Origin: Gordonia araii NBRC 100433
GTDB taxonomy: Bacteria > Actinomycetota > Actinomycetes > Mycobacteriales > Mycobacteriaceae
Direction: 5' to 3'
Length of the DNA stretch: 64,000 bases
Assembly (NCBI RefSeq): GCF_000241265.1
Contig: NZ_BAEE01000064.1
Span: 1-64,000 of the forward strand
Both the position numbers and the translations under genes were made by a program. Of this stretch, positions 16,027 to 24,728 are shown in pieces. The stretch's first letter is position 1; every line of letters begins with the position of its first letter. A model generated the notes under the pieces. That model saw only the letters and a list, made by a program, of their open reading frames with translations. It did no database searches and had not been told where the DNA came from.

Positions 16027-16099
16027 CGCGGTCCCTTCGGGGTCGGTGGTCGCGGCGACTGGACGTCCTCCAAGTCCGATTGTCGCCCCGACCGCACCG

Positions 16100-17587
16100 C
16101 TACCCCACCGCGACGGGCCGCCTGGCCGTCTCGTGCACGAAGATCCGGTAGTCGCGCAGGTCGACGCGGCGGAGCTGGTTGACGTACTGGGTAGCGAACC
16201 CGGGGAACATCGTGGCGTTGAAGCCGTCGTCGGTCAGGTACCAGCTCTGGCAACCCGAGTTCCAGGTCGTCGAGGTGAGGCGGCGCTGCAGGTCGCGGTT
16301 GTACTCGTCCTGTACCTCCGTCCGGACGTCGAGCGCCTTCCAATCGTTGGCGAGCAGCTGCGCGACCAGATCGGTGATGTAGTCGATCTGGGCTTCCATG
16401 TACACCAGGGCCGAGTTGTGTCCGGGCCCGGAATTGGGTCCGAAGGTGAAGTACAGGTTCGGGTAGCCCGAGACCGCGACGCTCCGGAACGCGTACGCTC
16501 CCCCGCGCCATTCGTCGGCGAGTACACGACCGTCGGATCCGACGATGGGCATGGGTGTGCCGGCTTTGGAGACGTCGAAACCGGTGGCGAACACGATGCA
16601 GTCGAATTGGTGCTCGACGCCTTCGACGGTCCGGATGCCTCGCTCGGCGATCCGCGCGATCGGCCAGGTGACCAGCTTGCAGTTGTCGCGCTGCAGCGCC
16701 GGGTAGTAGTCGTTCGTCATCAGCAGACGTTTGCACCCGGCCGCGAAGTCCGGGGTGAGCTGCCGGCGCAGCCATGGGTCGGCGACCTGCGTGCGCAGGT
16801 GAAGCTTGCTGATCGCCTCCACGACCCGGGTGAGCGGCGTGTTCCACACGACTCCCAGCGCCACCGACTCGTGGCCCCAGAACCAGAGCGCGCGGACCAG
16901 CTGCTGCGCGCCGGGAACGGTCCGGTAGATCCGTTTGGTGAATCTCCCGGTCTCGGTGTCAATCCTGGGCAACACCCATCCCGGCGTGCGCTGGAAAACC
17001 TTGACGGACCCGGCCCGGTCGACCAGCTCCGGCACGATCTGCACCGCGCTGGCGCCGGTGCCGACGACGGCCACCTTCTTGCCGGTGAAGTCGTAGTCGT
17101 GGTCCCAGCGCGCGCTGTGAATCTTGTGCCCGGCGTAGTCGTCCAGCCCAGGAATATCGGGAAAGGACGGGTTGGCGAGCGGGCCCGACGCCACGATCAC
17201 CGACCGTGCGCGCACCGGTTTGCGTTTCCCGGCGAACGAGATCGACCACTCCCCGTCGTCGGCGTGATATTCCAGCCCGGACACGCAGTGCCCGAACCGG
17301 ATATGCGGCCCGATCCCCGACGACTCCACCATGCGATCGATGTAGCCGAGGATCTCGTCGCTGCCGGAGTAGGTCCGCGACCAGCCCGGATTGCGGGCGA
17401 AACTGTAGGAGTAGAGCTGCGACGGGATGTCGCAGGCAGCACCGGGATAGGTGTTGTCGCGCCACGTGCCGCCAACGCGGGAATCGCGCTCGAAGATCGT
17501 GAAGTCGGCGATGCCCTTGTCTTTCAGGCGGATCGCGGCGCCTATGCCGGCGAAGCCGGCGCCGATGATGGCTACCGAGATGGTCAT
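16100..17587 (-). CDS. Flavin-containing Baeyer-Villiger monooxygenase
   Basis: 495 residues from ATG 17587 (AGGAA in front; ATG 17605 is an alternative). The N-terminal FAD site is VAIIGAGFAGIGAAIRL, followed by the BVMO-type start FERDSRVGGTWRDNTYPGAACD. The fingerprint region is YAGHKIHSARWDHD (consensus FxGxxxHxxxW, F replaced by Y) and the NADPH-binding site is VAVVGTGASAVQIVPEL. It inserts oxygen next to ketones using NADPH and O2. It is the last gene of a three-gene operon with an SDR and a diiron protein, suggesting stepwise oxidation of a hydrophobic substrate. Confidence 0.92.
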   Translation of the reverse strand: MTISVAIIGAGFAGIGAAIRLKDKGIADFTIFERDSRVGGTWRDNTYPGAACDIPSQLYSYSFARNPGWSRTYSGSDEILGYIDRMVESSGIGPHIRFGHCVSGLEYHADDGEWSISFAGKRKPVRARSVIVASGPLANPSFPDIPGLDDYAGHKIHSARWDHDYDFTGKKVAVVGTGASAVQIVPELVDRAGSVKVFQRTPGWVLPRIDTETGRFTKRIYRTVPGAQQLVRALWFWGHESVALGVVWNTPLTRVVEAISKLHLRTQVADPWLRRQLTPDFAAGCKRLLMTNDYYPALQRDNCKLVTWPIARIAERGIRTVEGVEHQFDCIVFATGFDVSKAGTPMPIVGSDGRVLADEWRGGAYAFRSVAVSGYPNLYFTFGPNSGPGHNSALVYMEAQIDYITDLVAQLLANDWKALDVRTEVQDEYNRDLQRRLTSTTWNSGCQSWYLTDDGFNATMFPGFATQYVNQLRRVDLRDYRIFVHETARRPVAVG

Positions 17588-17607
17588 CGATTCCTGCTTT
17601 CCCATCG

Positions 17608-18531
17608 TCAGGCGGTCGGTTCGTAGGTGAGTTCCTGCGACCACGTCGGAGTGCGGTGGACCAACGGGACCGGAATCAGACTCGTCGCCTTGACCAGCGA
17701 ATCGGCGAACGCGTGGTACGGCAGATTGCGCCGGTTGATCACCCAGCGGCCGTGCAGGGAGACGACTCGATACATGGGAAGCCGCCGCACGTACTTGCTG
17801 CGGTCGCCGACCGAGCTGTAGCGCTTCATCGCGCCGTACAGCTTCTCCTCGTTGACACCCATTTCGACGATGTTGTCGCGCATCTTGTTCAGCAGCGGGA
17901 TGTAGCTCAGCGTGCCCACCAGCAGCGACGGTTTGACCCACCCGCCGACGAAGTCGATCGTTCGCTTGCGCAGGTCCGCATGGCCGAGCAGGTCCATCAC
18001 CTCGAAATCGACCGCCAAATGCCTCGACTCGTCGGCGTTGATCCGCTTGAACGCCTCCTGGGCGATCGGGTCCTTGACCTCGTCGGTGATGAACTTGATC
18101 AGCGCGCCGTCGAGCGCCACTTCGAGCATGGGGATCACGGTGCCGAGAAACGAGAGCGACATGCCGTCGGAGTACTGGTCGAGCCAGTTGATCACCAACT
18201 GCACGTTGACGTTCGGCGAGGGGATCTCGTCGTCGTCGAGCATCCCCCAGCGTCGCATCAGCGCGAGCTCGGCGTTCGCATGCTTCTGCTCCTCGGCGTG
18301 GAAATGCTCGTAGATGCTCTTGAGCGTCGGCGTCGGCGCCTTCTTCGCCATGGCGGCGAAACCGCGGGCCCCGACGTTCTCGATCCACATCAGGTCGGAC
18401 ATGAACGGCTTGAGCTTGGCGTGGAGTTCGGGATCGATCAGCTCCGCACCCGGCGCGTCCCAGTCGATATCGGTCAGCGCCCACTGGCGGTCCTTGATCT
18501 TCTGCAGCATGTCGTCGAGATTGATGGCCAT
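17608..18531 (-). CDS. Ferritin-like diiron protein (putative oxygenase)
   Basis: 307 residues, mostly helical, with two ferritin-like metal half-sites: Glu in MWIENVG plus the EEQKHANAE ExxH, and Glu in MLEVALDG plus the ADESRHLAVD ExxH. This is the carboxylate-bridged diiron arrangement of AurF/ferritin-like oxygenases. No electron-transfer partner is encoded nearby. The adjacent SDR and BVMO suggest it hydroxylates the same substrate (inference). AAAGGA precedes the ATG at 18531. Confidence 0.82.
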   Translation of the reverse strand: MAINLDDMLQKIKDRQWALTDIDWDAPGAELIDPELHAKLKPFMSDLMWIENVGARGFAAMAKKAPTPTLKSIYEHFHAEEQKHANAELALMRRWGMLDDDEIPSPNVNVQLVINWLDQYSDGMSLSFLGTVIPMLEVALDGALIKFITDEVKDPIAQEAFKRINADESRHLAVDFEVMDLLGHADLRKRTIDFVGGWVKPSLLVGTLSYIPLLNKMRDNIVEMGVNEEKLYGAMKRYSSVGDRSKYVRRLPMYRVVSLHGRWVINRRNLPYHAFADSLVKATSLIPVPLVHRTPTWSQELTYEPTA

Positions 18532-18595
18532 GGTCGGGATCCTTTCCGGTGGGCTGCGGTGTCCGGCTGGCGCCGGCTCCGCGATCGAGATGTCG

Positions 18596-19453
18596 TCAGC
18601 CTGAAGGCAGGACGCGGTTGACCAACCCGAGACCGCGGGCGTACTGGGCCGGGAAGTGGCGCTTGAGGTGCCAGATGACGTTCGCGTCGAACTGCGGTAC
18701 GACGTAGAGACGTCCGAGGTCGAGGGCGTCGAGCGTCGACGTCGCCACGCTCCCCGGCGAGATGCCCGTCAACCGCATCAGGCGTCCCGCCAGGTCGCGG
18801 CTGGCGTCAGTGATCCGGCCGTCGCGGGCGACGTTGGTCTTGACGAAGGTGGGACACAGTACGGTCACGCGGACGCCGGTGCCGGCGAACTCGGCGGCGA
18901 GCGTCTCCGACAGCGACATGACGCCCGCCTTGGTCACGTTGTAGGGCCCCATCGACGGGGCTGCGGCGAAGCCCGCCGCCGAGGCGACGTTGATGATGCC
19001 GCCGCGTCCCGCCTCGCGGAGCATGGGCGCGAACAGTTCACAGCCGTGCACCACTCCCCACAGGTTGATGCCCACGGCCCAGTCCCAGTCGTCGAATCCG
19101 ACGTCGCCGACTGTGCGCCCGCCGATGCCCACCCCGGCGTTGTTGATCACCACGGTGGGCGGTCCGCCAAACGTTGCCGTGGCGAACTCCGCGAGCTCTT
19201 CGACGTTGGATCTGTTGGCGACGTCGCAGGTCACGGCGTACGCGGTCCGGCCGGTCTCGGACTTGATCTGTGCGACGGTCTCCGCGGCGCGATCGGCGTC
19301 GATGTCGGCGCAGATCACTTGACCGCTACGACGAGCCAGCTCGAGGGCGAAGGCCCGGCCGATCCCGCTTCCGGCGCCGGTGACGACCGCCTTCGCGTCG
19401 GCCGAGACCGGATCCCGCACCAGCTTGTGGAGAATGCGGTCGATGCCGAACAT
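18596..19453 (-). CDS. Short-chain dehydrogenase/reductase, first gene of the oxidation operon
   Basis: 285 residues. Classical SDR: TGAGSGIGRAFALEL cofactor site, VINNAGVGIGG, catalytic Ser in NVASAAG and YNVTK. The acidic residue in ICADIDADR after the second strand suggests NAD(H) preference. It probably oxidises an alcohol to the ketone used by the BVMO. The C-terminal part HLKRHFPAQYARGLGLVNR looks amphipathic and may touch the membrane. It has its own promoter with an operator-like palindrome upstream. Confidence 0.9.
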   Translation of the reverse strand: MFGIDRILHKLVRDPVSADAKAVVTGAGSGIGRAFALELARRSGQVICADIDADRAAETVAQIKSETGRTAYAVTCDVANRSNVEELAEFATATFGGPPTVVINNAGVGIGGRTVGDVGFDDWDWAVGINLWGVVHGCELFAPMLREAGRGGIINVASAAGFAAAPSMGPYNVTKAGVMSLSETLAAEFAGTGVRVTVLCPTFVKTNVARDGRITDASRDLAGRLMRLTGISPGSVATSTLDALDLGRLYVVPQFDANVIWHLKRHFPAQYARGLGLVNRVLPSG

Positions 19454-19518
19454 CTCAATGCCTCCGAACTGGTCCTGCTGCCACTCGGTCGAGCTCTGCG
19501 GAGGACGCCCTCGTCATC

Positions 19519-19547
19519 ACTACATCAATGACTGTGTCATTTGTCAA
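19519..19547 (-). promoter_or_regulatory. Promoter of the SDR-diiron-BVMO operon with operator in the spacer
   Basis: On the minus strand a perfect -35 TTGACA (19547-19542) is followed after 17 bases by TGTAGT (19524-19519), a fair -10. The spacer holds ATGAC-TGT-GTCAT, a perfect 5-3-5 palindrome at 19528-19540. A protein bound there would cover the space between -35 and -10, so repression is expected. The regulator is not identified; no TetR gene is adjacent. Confidence 0.65.
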
Positions 19548-19658
19548 TGGCGACGATTGGGGTCGTCGGCGTGCCGAGCGGGAGTGCAGCAGGGGGCAAG
19601 AACGGACATGATTCTTATCCGGACAAGTCGACGACGGTGTGGCACGGTGTGAAGTACC

Positions 19659-19673
19659 CCCCGATCGTCGGGG
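19659..19673. promoter_or_regulatory. Palindrome upstream of the GlsB-type gene
   Basis: CCCCGA-TCG-TCGGGG, a 6-3-6 inverted repeat ending 21 bases before the start codon at 19695. It could be an operator or a leader hairpin. A CAGGAG ribosome binding site follows. Low certainty as to function. Confidence 0.4.
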
Positions 19674-19694
19674 TGTAACCGTTCAGGAGACACC

Positions 19695-20024
19695 ATGACC
19701 ATCATTGAAGCGACATCAATCGAAGCGGCGACCGAGGTGCTTGCCCGGTCGACCACGTTGTCCCAGCAAGTCGGATGGGTCGGCTACATCTTCATCGGCG
19801 CGATCGCCGGCTGGCTCGCAGGCAAGATCGTCAAGGGCGGTGGATCAGGCATTCTGATCAACATCATTACCGGAATCGTCGGCGCACTTCTCGGCGGTTT
19901 CCTGCTCAGCTTCTTCGTCGATACCGCGAGCGGCGGGTGGTGGTTCACCCTGTTCACCGCCATTCTCGGCTCCGTGCTGCTGCTGTGGATCCTTAGCTTC
20001 GTGACGGGTTCCAGAAAGGCGTAG
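19695..20024 (+). CDS. GlsB/YeaQ/YmgE-family small membrane protein
   Basis: 109 residues. After a 28-residue N-terminal extension come three hydrophobic helices with the family motif GYIFIGAIAGWLAGKIVKGGGSGILINIITGIVGALLGGF (Gly-rich, the so-called transglycosylase-associated fold, which has no enzymatic evidence). Members are stress-linked inner-membrane proteins. Single-gene unit closed by a strong hairpin. Confidence 0.88.
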   Translation: MTIIEATSIEAATEVLARSTTLSQQVGWVGYIFIGAIAGWLAGKIVKGGGSGILINIITGIVGALLGGFLLSFFVDTASGGWWFTLFTAILGSVLLLWILSFVTGSRKA

Positions 20025-20034
20025 CTACGACACG

Positions 20035-20072
20035 ACTTCCGCCCGCGCCGGCTATCCGGTGCGGGCGGAAGT
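20035..20072. terminator. Strong bidirectional hairpin between convergent genes
   Basis: Arms 20035-20051 (ACTTCCGCCCGCGCCGG) and 20056-20072 (CCGGTGCGGGCGGAAGT) pair over 17 positions with one G-T wobble around the loop CTAT. It lies between the stops of the GlsB gene (+) and the PPOX gene (-) and can end transcription from both sides. Confidence 0.85.
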
Positions 20073-20073
20073 G

Positions 20074-20505
20074 CTATCGGAGCTTTGCCCCGTAGACCCG
20101 TTTGACGTGCAACGACATCAGAACGCGGCGGTCGTCCACCATGACCTTTCGGTACTCCGCCCAGTCGGGGTGTTCACCGGCGCCCAGCCGGTAGTAGTCG
20201 ACGAGGGCCTCCACCTCCGGCCCGTTCGGATCCGTACCGGGGCCGGTGAGCGTGACATCGCCCTCGGCCGTCGCCCAGGTGTAGCCGTCGGGACTGGTGA
20301 ACTCGATCGCCGCCCGTGGATCCCGTCGAAGATTGGCCGTCTTGGCGCGCCCTTCGGTCATCGACACGTGAATCACATCGGCGCCTCGGTCGTAGACCGC
20401 GGTTACCGGTGACAGCTGCGGCAGGCCGGAGGATTTGATCGTCGCGAGGATGCCGATCTTGGTTTCGGAGATGAGCGAGCGCGGGTCGTAATCAGTCGTC
20501 GTCAT
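20074..20505 (-). CDS. PPOX-class F420- or FMN-dependent protein
   Basis: 143 residues from ATG 20505 (ATG 20511 also possible). Split-barrel flavin fold: ISETKIGILATIKSSGLPQLSPVTAVYD, GRAKTANLRRDPRAAIEFTSPDGYTWATAEGDVTL and the C-terminal DDRRVLMSLHVKRVYGAKL. Many mycobacterial members of this size use F420H2 to reduce small substrates; the cofactor cannot be fixed by eye. It is convergent with the GlsB gene. Confidence 0.85.
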   Translation of the reverse strand: MTTTDYDPRSLISETKIGILATIKSSGLPQLSPVTAVYDRGADVIHVSMTEGRAKTANLRRDPRAAIEFTSPDGYTWATAEGDVTLTGPGTDPNGPEVEALVDYYRLGAGEHPDWAEYRKVMVDDRRVLMSLHVKRVYGAKLR

Positions 20506-20555
20506 GACCATGGCAACGGTGCTGGTCGTTGCCGAATTCCCGTCGAGCGGCTCGG

Positions 20556-20939
20556 TTACGACACCCACTGCACCAGTTGTACGACGATCCCGTTCGGATC
20601 GGCGAACTGGCAGTAGCGCTCACCCCACGGTTCGGTTTCCGGTTCGGTCACCACCGGTGCGCCGGCGTTCTTCATGGCCGTGAACGCCGCATCGATGTCG
20701 TCGACGATGAAGACGAGCAGCAGCCCCTCCCCCGCGCTTCCCGCTCGGTCGACCGGCTTGAACGTCTCCAGTCCGGTGCGCAAGAAGATGACATTCGGCC
20801 CGCCCTCGACCGGGCTGGCGAGGGACACGAAGCCGTCGGCTTCCATCTCGACCCGAAAACCGAGGTGGGTGGTCAGAAACGTTGCCGACGCGCCTGGTTC
20901 GTCGACGTTGAGCGAGATCGCCGTGGCGGTAATATTCAC
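20556..20939 (-). CDS. VOC-family (glyoxalase/bleomycin resistance) protein
   Basis: 127 residues from GTG 20939, with AAAGG 9 bases in front; TTG 20945 is possible. One vicinal-oxygen-chelate module pair: ISLNVDEPGASATFLTTHLGFRVEME, LLLVFIVDDIDAAFTAMKNAG, and the ending ERYCQFADPNGIVVQLVQW with a metal-ligand Glu or Gln at the VQL position. It may bind or detoxify a small molecule. It is divergent from a TetR gene with palindromes between the starts, so it is probably that regulator's target. Confidence 0.85.
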   Translation of the reverse strand: MNITATAISLNVDEPGASATFLTTHLGFRVEMEADGFVSLASPVEGGPNVIFLRTGLETFKPVDRAGSAGEGLLLVFIVDDIDAAFTAMKNAGAPVVTEPETEPWGERYCQFADPNGIVVQLVQWVS

Positions 20940-20966
20940 ATTCAAGCCTTTCCCGTATCTTGTACC

Positions 20967-20991
20967 GTTAATGTTAACCGTACTAAGTACG
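20967..20991. promoter_or_regulatory. Two adjoining palindromes in the VOC/TetR divergent promoter
   Basis: GTTAA-TG-TTAAC (20967-20978) is followed without a gap by CGTAC-TAA-GTACG (20979-20991). Both are perfect and lie between the divergent starts at 20939 and 21009. They are the likely operators for the TetR regulator encoded at 21009; the two different cores could be one composite site or sites for two proteins. Confidence 0.6.
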
Positions 20992-21008
20992 TGAATCAAG
21001 GAGGATTC

Positions 21009-21746
21009 GTGGACAGCATCGATCTGCTGTGGCGCAACGAACTGCCGAGTTCGCGTCGCGGACGTCCGCCGAAGTACACGACCGATCAGATCGTCGAGGC
21101 GGCGATCGCCGTCGCCGACCGGGAAGGCTCGTTCTTCACTTTGCGCGATGTCGCGGGTGAACTGGGCATTCCGGTCATGTCGCTGTACTCCTACGCCGCC
21201 AACCGCGAGCAGCTCGTCGCGCTAATGATCGACGACGTGTACGCGGCCATGCGCTATCGAGAGCCGACCGGCGATTGGCGAGAACGCCTCACCGTGGTCG
21301 CCGAAGACAATCGCCGCCTCCTCGCCCAGCACCCCTGGCTGGCCGACATCGAGTCCGAGCGAGCCATTCTGGGCCCGGGCACGTTGGCGAAGTACGAGCG
21401 CGAACTAGACGCCGTCGAACCCCTCGACCTGCCGGATTCGGCCAAAGACTCCGTGCTGACGCTCATCCTCGATTTCGTGCGCTCGGGCGCACGGTCGATG
21501 GCCCACGCGCAGGTCGAACGCGAGGAGGAGGACCCGGCCCAATGGTGGGAGCGTGAAGGCGCGAAGCTGGCCGTGCTGGGGATCGAGGCGCGGTTCCCCC
21601 TCGCGTCCCGCATCGGCGCCGCCGCGGGCGAGGCGCAGGGCGCCGCACGAAACGCCGTAACTGCCTACGAGTTCGGGCTTCAGGTCATCCTCGACGGGAT
21701 CGCCGCGAAGCTTGCCGCCCAGCCGGATGTCCGACGGAAAGATTAG
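21009..21746 (+). CDS. TetR-family regulator
   Basis: 245 residues from GTG 21009 with GGAGG 4 bases in front. After a basic GRPPK segment, the HTH is DQIVEAAIAVADREGSFFTLRDVAGELGIPVMSLYSYAANREQL. The C-terminal domain matches the large TetR_C class (WRERLTVVAEDNRRLLAQHPWLADI). Upstream in-frame codons are rejected because they cross the divergent promoter. It probably controls the VOC gene and its own downstream UvrA-like gene, which starts 12 bases after its stop. Confidence 0.88.
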   Translation: MDSIDLLWRNELPSSRRGRPPKYTTDQIVEAAIAVADREGSFFTLRDVAGELGIPVMSLYSYAANREQLVALMIDDVYAAMRYREPTGDWRERLTVVAEDNRRLLAQHPWLADIESERAILGPGTLAKYERELDAVEPLDLPDSAKDSVLTLILDFVRSGARSMAHAQVEREEEDPAQWWEREGAKLAVLGIEARFPLASRIGAAAGEAQGAARNAVTAYEFGLQVILDGIAAKLAAQPDVRRKD

Positions 21747-21757
21747 AGTCCCTGAAT

Positions 21758-24136
21758 ATGTCAGCCACCAGCTCCCCCGAACTCCATCCGGCCGATTCCC
21801 ACGACCTGATCCGCGTCGTCGGCGCCCGCGCGAACAACCTGCGCGACGTCAGCGTCGAGTTGCCCAAACGCCGGCTGACGGTCTTCACCGGCGTGTCGGG
21901 TTCCGGCAAGAGTTCGCTCGTCTTCGGAACCATTGCGGCGGAATCGCAACGGCTCGTCAACGAGACGTACAGCGCCTTCGTCCAGGGATTCATGCCCTCC
22001 CTCAGCCGGCCGGACGTCGACGTTCTCGACGGCCTGACGACGGCGATCATCGTCGACCAGGAACGCATCGGCGGCAACCCCCGCTCGACGGTCGGCACGA
22101 TCACCGACGCCAACGCGATGCTGCGCATCCTGTTCAGCCGCTGCAGCGACCCGTACGTCGGGCCGTCGACGGCATTCTCGTTCAACGTTCCGACGGTCAG
22201 CGGCAGCGGTGCCATCAAGGTCGGCGACAAGCAGGCCAAGAAGGCCACCTTCGAGAGCCTCGGTGGCATGTGCCCCCGATGCGAAGGGATGGGGGTCGTG
22301 TCCGACGTCGACCTCACCGAGATCTACGACGAGGACAAGTCGTTCAGCGAGGGGTCCATCAAAGTTCCCGGTATCACTCCAGACGGCTGGTACGGCCGTG
22401 TGTACGGGGGCTCCGGCTTCTTCGACCCGGACAAGCCGATCAAGGAGTTCACCGCGAAAGAACTCGACGCCCTGCTCTACAAAGAGGCGACGAAGATCAA
22501 GGTTGACGGCATCAACATCACCTACGAGGGCATCATCCCCCGTATCCAGAAGTCCATGCTGTCCAAGGACATCGACTCGGTGCAACCGCACATCCGCGCC
22601 TTCATCGAGCGTGCCGTCACGGGCATGACCTGCCCGGAGTGCGACGGTACGCGGCTGGCCGAGCACGCCCGCAATGCCAAGATCGGCGACGTCAGCATCG
22701 CCGACGCGTGCCGCATGCAGATCAGCGACCTCGCGGAATGGGTCGCGGCACTCGACGAGCCGACGGTCGCCCCGCTGCTCGCCAATCTGGTCCACACGCT
22801 GGAATCCTTCGTCGAGATCGGCCTCGGCTATCTGACCCTCGAACGGCCGACCGGCACGCTGTCCGGCGGTGAGGCGCAGCGCACCAAGATGATCCGGCAC
22901 CTCGGCTCGTCGCTGACCGACATCACCTATGTGTTCGACGAGCCGACCGTCGGGCTGCACCCCCACGACATCGCCCGCATGAACAACCTGCTGCTTCGAC
23001 TGCGCGACAAGGGCAACACGGTGCTCGTCGTCGAGCACAAGCCGGAGACGATCCTCATCGCCGACCATGTGGTCGACCTCGGTCCCGGAGCCGGTACCGA
23101 TGGCGGCACGATCTGCTTCGAAGGGACGGTCGAGGGGTTGCGCGACAGCGACACGCTCACCGGGCGCCACCTCGGCGACCGCGCGTCGCTGAAGACAACG
23201 CTGCGAGAGTCCAACGGCGCCTTGGAGGTTCGCGGTGCGTCGACGAACAATCTGCGCGACGTCGACGTCGATATCCCGCTCGGCGTTCTCGTCGTGGTGA
23301 CCGGGGTAGCCGGGTCGGGCAAGAGTTCGCTGATCCACGGATCGGTGGCCACTCGCGACGAGGTCGTCACCATTGACCAGTCGGCGATCCGAGGGTCCCG
23401 GCGCAGCAACCCGGCGACCTACACCGGTCTTCTCGAACCGATCCGCAAGGCGTTCGCCAAGGCCAACGGCGTGAAACCGGCGTTGTTCAGCGCGAACTCG
23501 GAGGGCGCCTGCCCGACCTGCAAGGGCAACGGCGTGATCTACACCGATCTGGCCACGATGGCCGGCGTCGTCACGCGCTGCGAAGAATGCGAAGGACGCC
23601 GATTCCGCCCCGAGGTCCTCGAATACAAACTCGGCGGCCGCGACATCAGCGAAGTGCTGGCGATGTCGGTGGCACAGGCGTCGTCATTCTTCGGTGGCGA
23701 GGTCGAGGGAAGCGAGGACGCGAAGACCCCGGCCGCACACCGGATCCTGGTTCGGCTCGCCGATGTCGGGCTCGGATACCTGCGCATCGGTCAGCCGCTG
23801 ACGACATTGTCCGGCGGTGAACGCCAGCGCCTCAAGCTAGCGACGCAGATGGGCGAAAAAGCCAACGTCTACATCCTCGACGAACCGACGACCGGCCTGC
23901 ACCTCGCCGACGTCGAGAATCTGCTTCGGCTCCTCGATCGTCTCGTCGACGCGGGCAAGTCAGTCATCGTTATCGAGCACCACCAGGCGGTCATGGCGCA
24001 CGCGGACTGGATCATCGATCTCGGGCCGGGCGCGGGACACGACGGCGGCTCGATCATCTTCGAGGGCACTCCGCAGGCGATGGTCGACGCGAACAGTACG
24101 TTGACCGCCCGACACCTGGCCGCCTACGTCGGATAG
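21758..24136 (+). CDS. UvrA-like ABC ATPase (class without UvrB-binding domain)
   Basis: 792 residues, shorter than housekeeping UvrA (about 950). Two ABC ATPase units: Walker A TGVSGSGKSSL (about residue 47) and TGVAGSGKSSL; signatures LSGGEAQR and LSGGERQR; Walker B VFDEPTVGLHP and ILDEPTTGLHL. Two zinc modules are seen (CPRCEGMG...CPECDG and CPTCKGNG...CEECEG). Such UvrA2/DrrC-like proteins are tied to DNA-intercalator tolerance and drug self-resistance. The gene is 12 bases behind a TetR gene, which suggests drug-induced expression. Confidence 0.88.
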   Translation: MSATSSPELHPADSHDLIRVVGARANNLRDVSVELPKRRLTVFTGVSGSGKSSLVFGTIAAESQRLVNETYSAFVQGFMPSLSRPDVDVLDGLTTAIIVDQERIGGNPRSTVGTITDANAMLRILFSRCSDPYVGPSTAFSFNVPTVSGSGAIKVGDKQAKKATFESLGGMCPRCEGMGVVSDVDLTEIYDEDKSFSEGSIKVPGITPDGWYGRVYGGSGFFDPDKPIKEFTAKELDALLYKEATKIKVDGINITYEGIIPRIQKSMLSKDIDSVQPHIRAFIERAVTGMTCPECDGTRLAEHARNAKIGDVSIADACRMQISDLAEWVAALDEPTVAPLLANLVHTLESFVEIGLGYLTLERPTGTLSGGEAQRTKMIRHLGSSLTDITYVFDEPTVGLHPHDIARMNNLLLRLRDKGNTVLVVEHKPETILIADHVVDLGPGAGTDGGTICFEGTVEGLRDSDTLTGRHLGDRASLKTTLRESNGALEVRGASTNNLRDVDVDIPLGVLVVVTGVAGSGKSSLIHGSVATRDEVVTIDQSAIRGSRRSNPATYTGLLEPIRKAFAKANGVKPALFSANSEGACPTCKGNGVIYTDLATMAGVVTRCEECEGRRFRPEVLEYKLGGRDISEVLAMSVAQASSFFGGEVEGSEDAKTPAAHRILVRLADVGLGYLRIGQPLTTLSGGERQRLKLATQMGEKANVYILDEPTTGLHLADVENLLRLLDRLVDAGKSVIVIEHHQAVMAHADWIIDLGPGAGHDGGSIIFEGTPQAMVDANSTLTARHLAAYVG

Positions 24137-24174
24137 GTTGGAAGTACGCACAAAACGGACCGGGGAGGTGGCGC

Positions 24175-24696
24175 GTGCTGGGCATTGTCCTGTTGACAAT
24201 CGGACTTATCGGACTCGTCCTGACCATCCTCTCGCTCGTCGGGCTCGATATCGACGCGGCCGTCGACTTCGATTTCGATGTCGGTGACTCGGGCGTCGGG
24301 CTGCTGTCGCTTCTCACACCGTTCGTCACCGGCTTCGGGTTGATCTCGGGCGGCTTGATGACGTTCCGCGATACGTCGGCCGCCCCCGCACTCGGTGCCG
24401 GGGCGTTGACGGGACTCGTGCTCGCCGGCGTCGCCGGGGTGCTACTCGCCTACCTGCTGAAGTCGGGTGCCGAACTGCCCAGCATCGACCTGGTCGGTGC
24501 GCGGGTGCGCGTCGTCGAACCGGTCGGCCCCACGCACCTCGGCACCGGCGAGGTGCAAACCGAAACCGGGGCGCGGCAGATCTCGATCACCGCTGACGAG
24601 GACTACGTACTGGGCGACTTCGTCCGCATCACCTCCAAGCTCGAAGACCGCAACGTCTACCACGTGCAGCAGTTGCCCTACGACCAGCTTTCCTAA
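24175..24696 (+). CDS. NfeD/YqiJ-like membrane protein
   Basis: 173 residues from GTG 24175, behind GGGGAGG. Three hydrophobic segments (residues 1-22, about 45-62, 75-95) are followed by a small OB-like beta domain (LVGARVRVVEPVGPTHLGTGEV...ISITADEDYVLGDFVRI). NfeD-type proteins act with SPFH proteins in membrane microdomains, and the next gene is a flotillin, which supports this reading. Confidence 0.8.
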   Translation: MLGIVLLTIGLIGLVLTILSLVGLDIDAAVDFDFDVGDSGVGLLSLLTPFVTGFGLISGGLMTFRDTSAAPALGAGALTGLVLAGVAGVLLAYLLKSGAELPSIDLVGARVRVVEPVGPTHLGTGEVQTETGARQISITADEDYVLGDFVRITSKLEDRNVYHVQQLPYDQLS

Positions 24697-24728
24697 CCAG
24701 ACCGGTTTCCTCAGAAAGGACCACCCAC

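Noticed and set aside
16046-17626. 526-codon plus-strand open frame opposite the Baeyer-Villiger gene
   Set aside because: The minus-strand monooxygenase has all its motifs; the plus frame is its complement.
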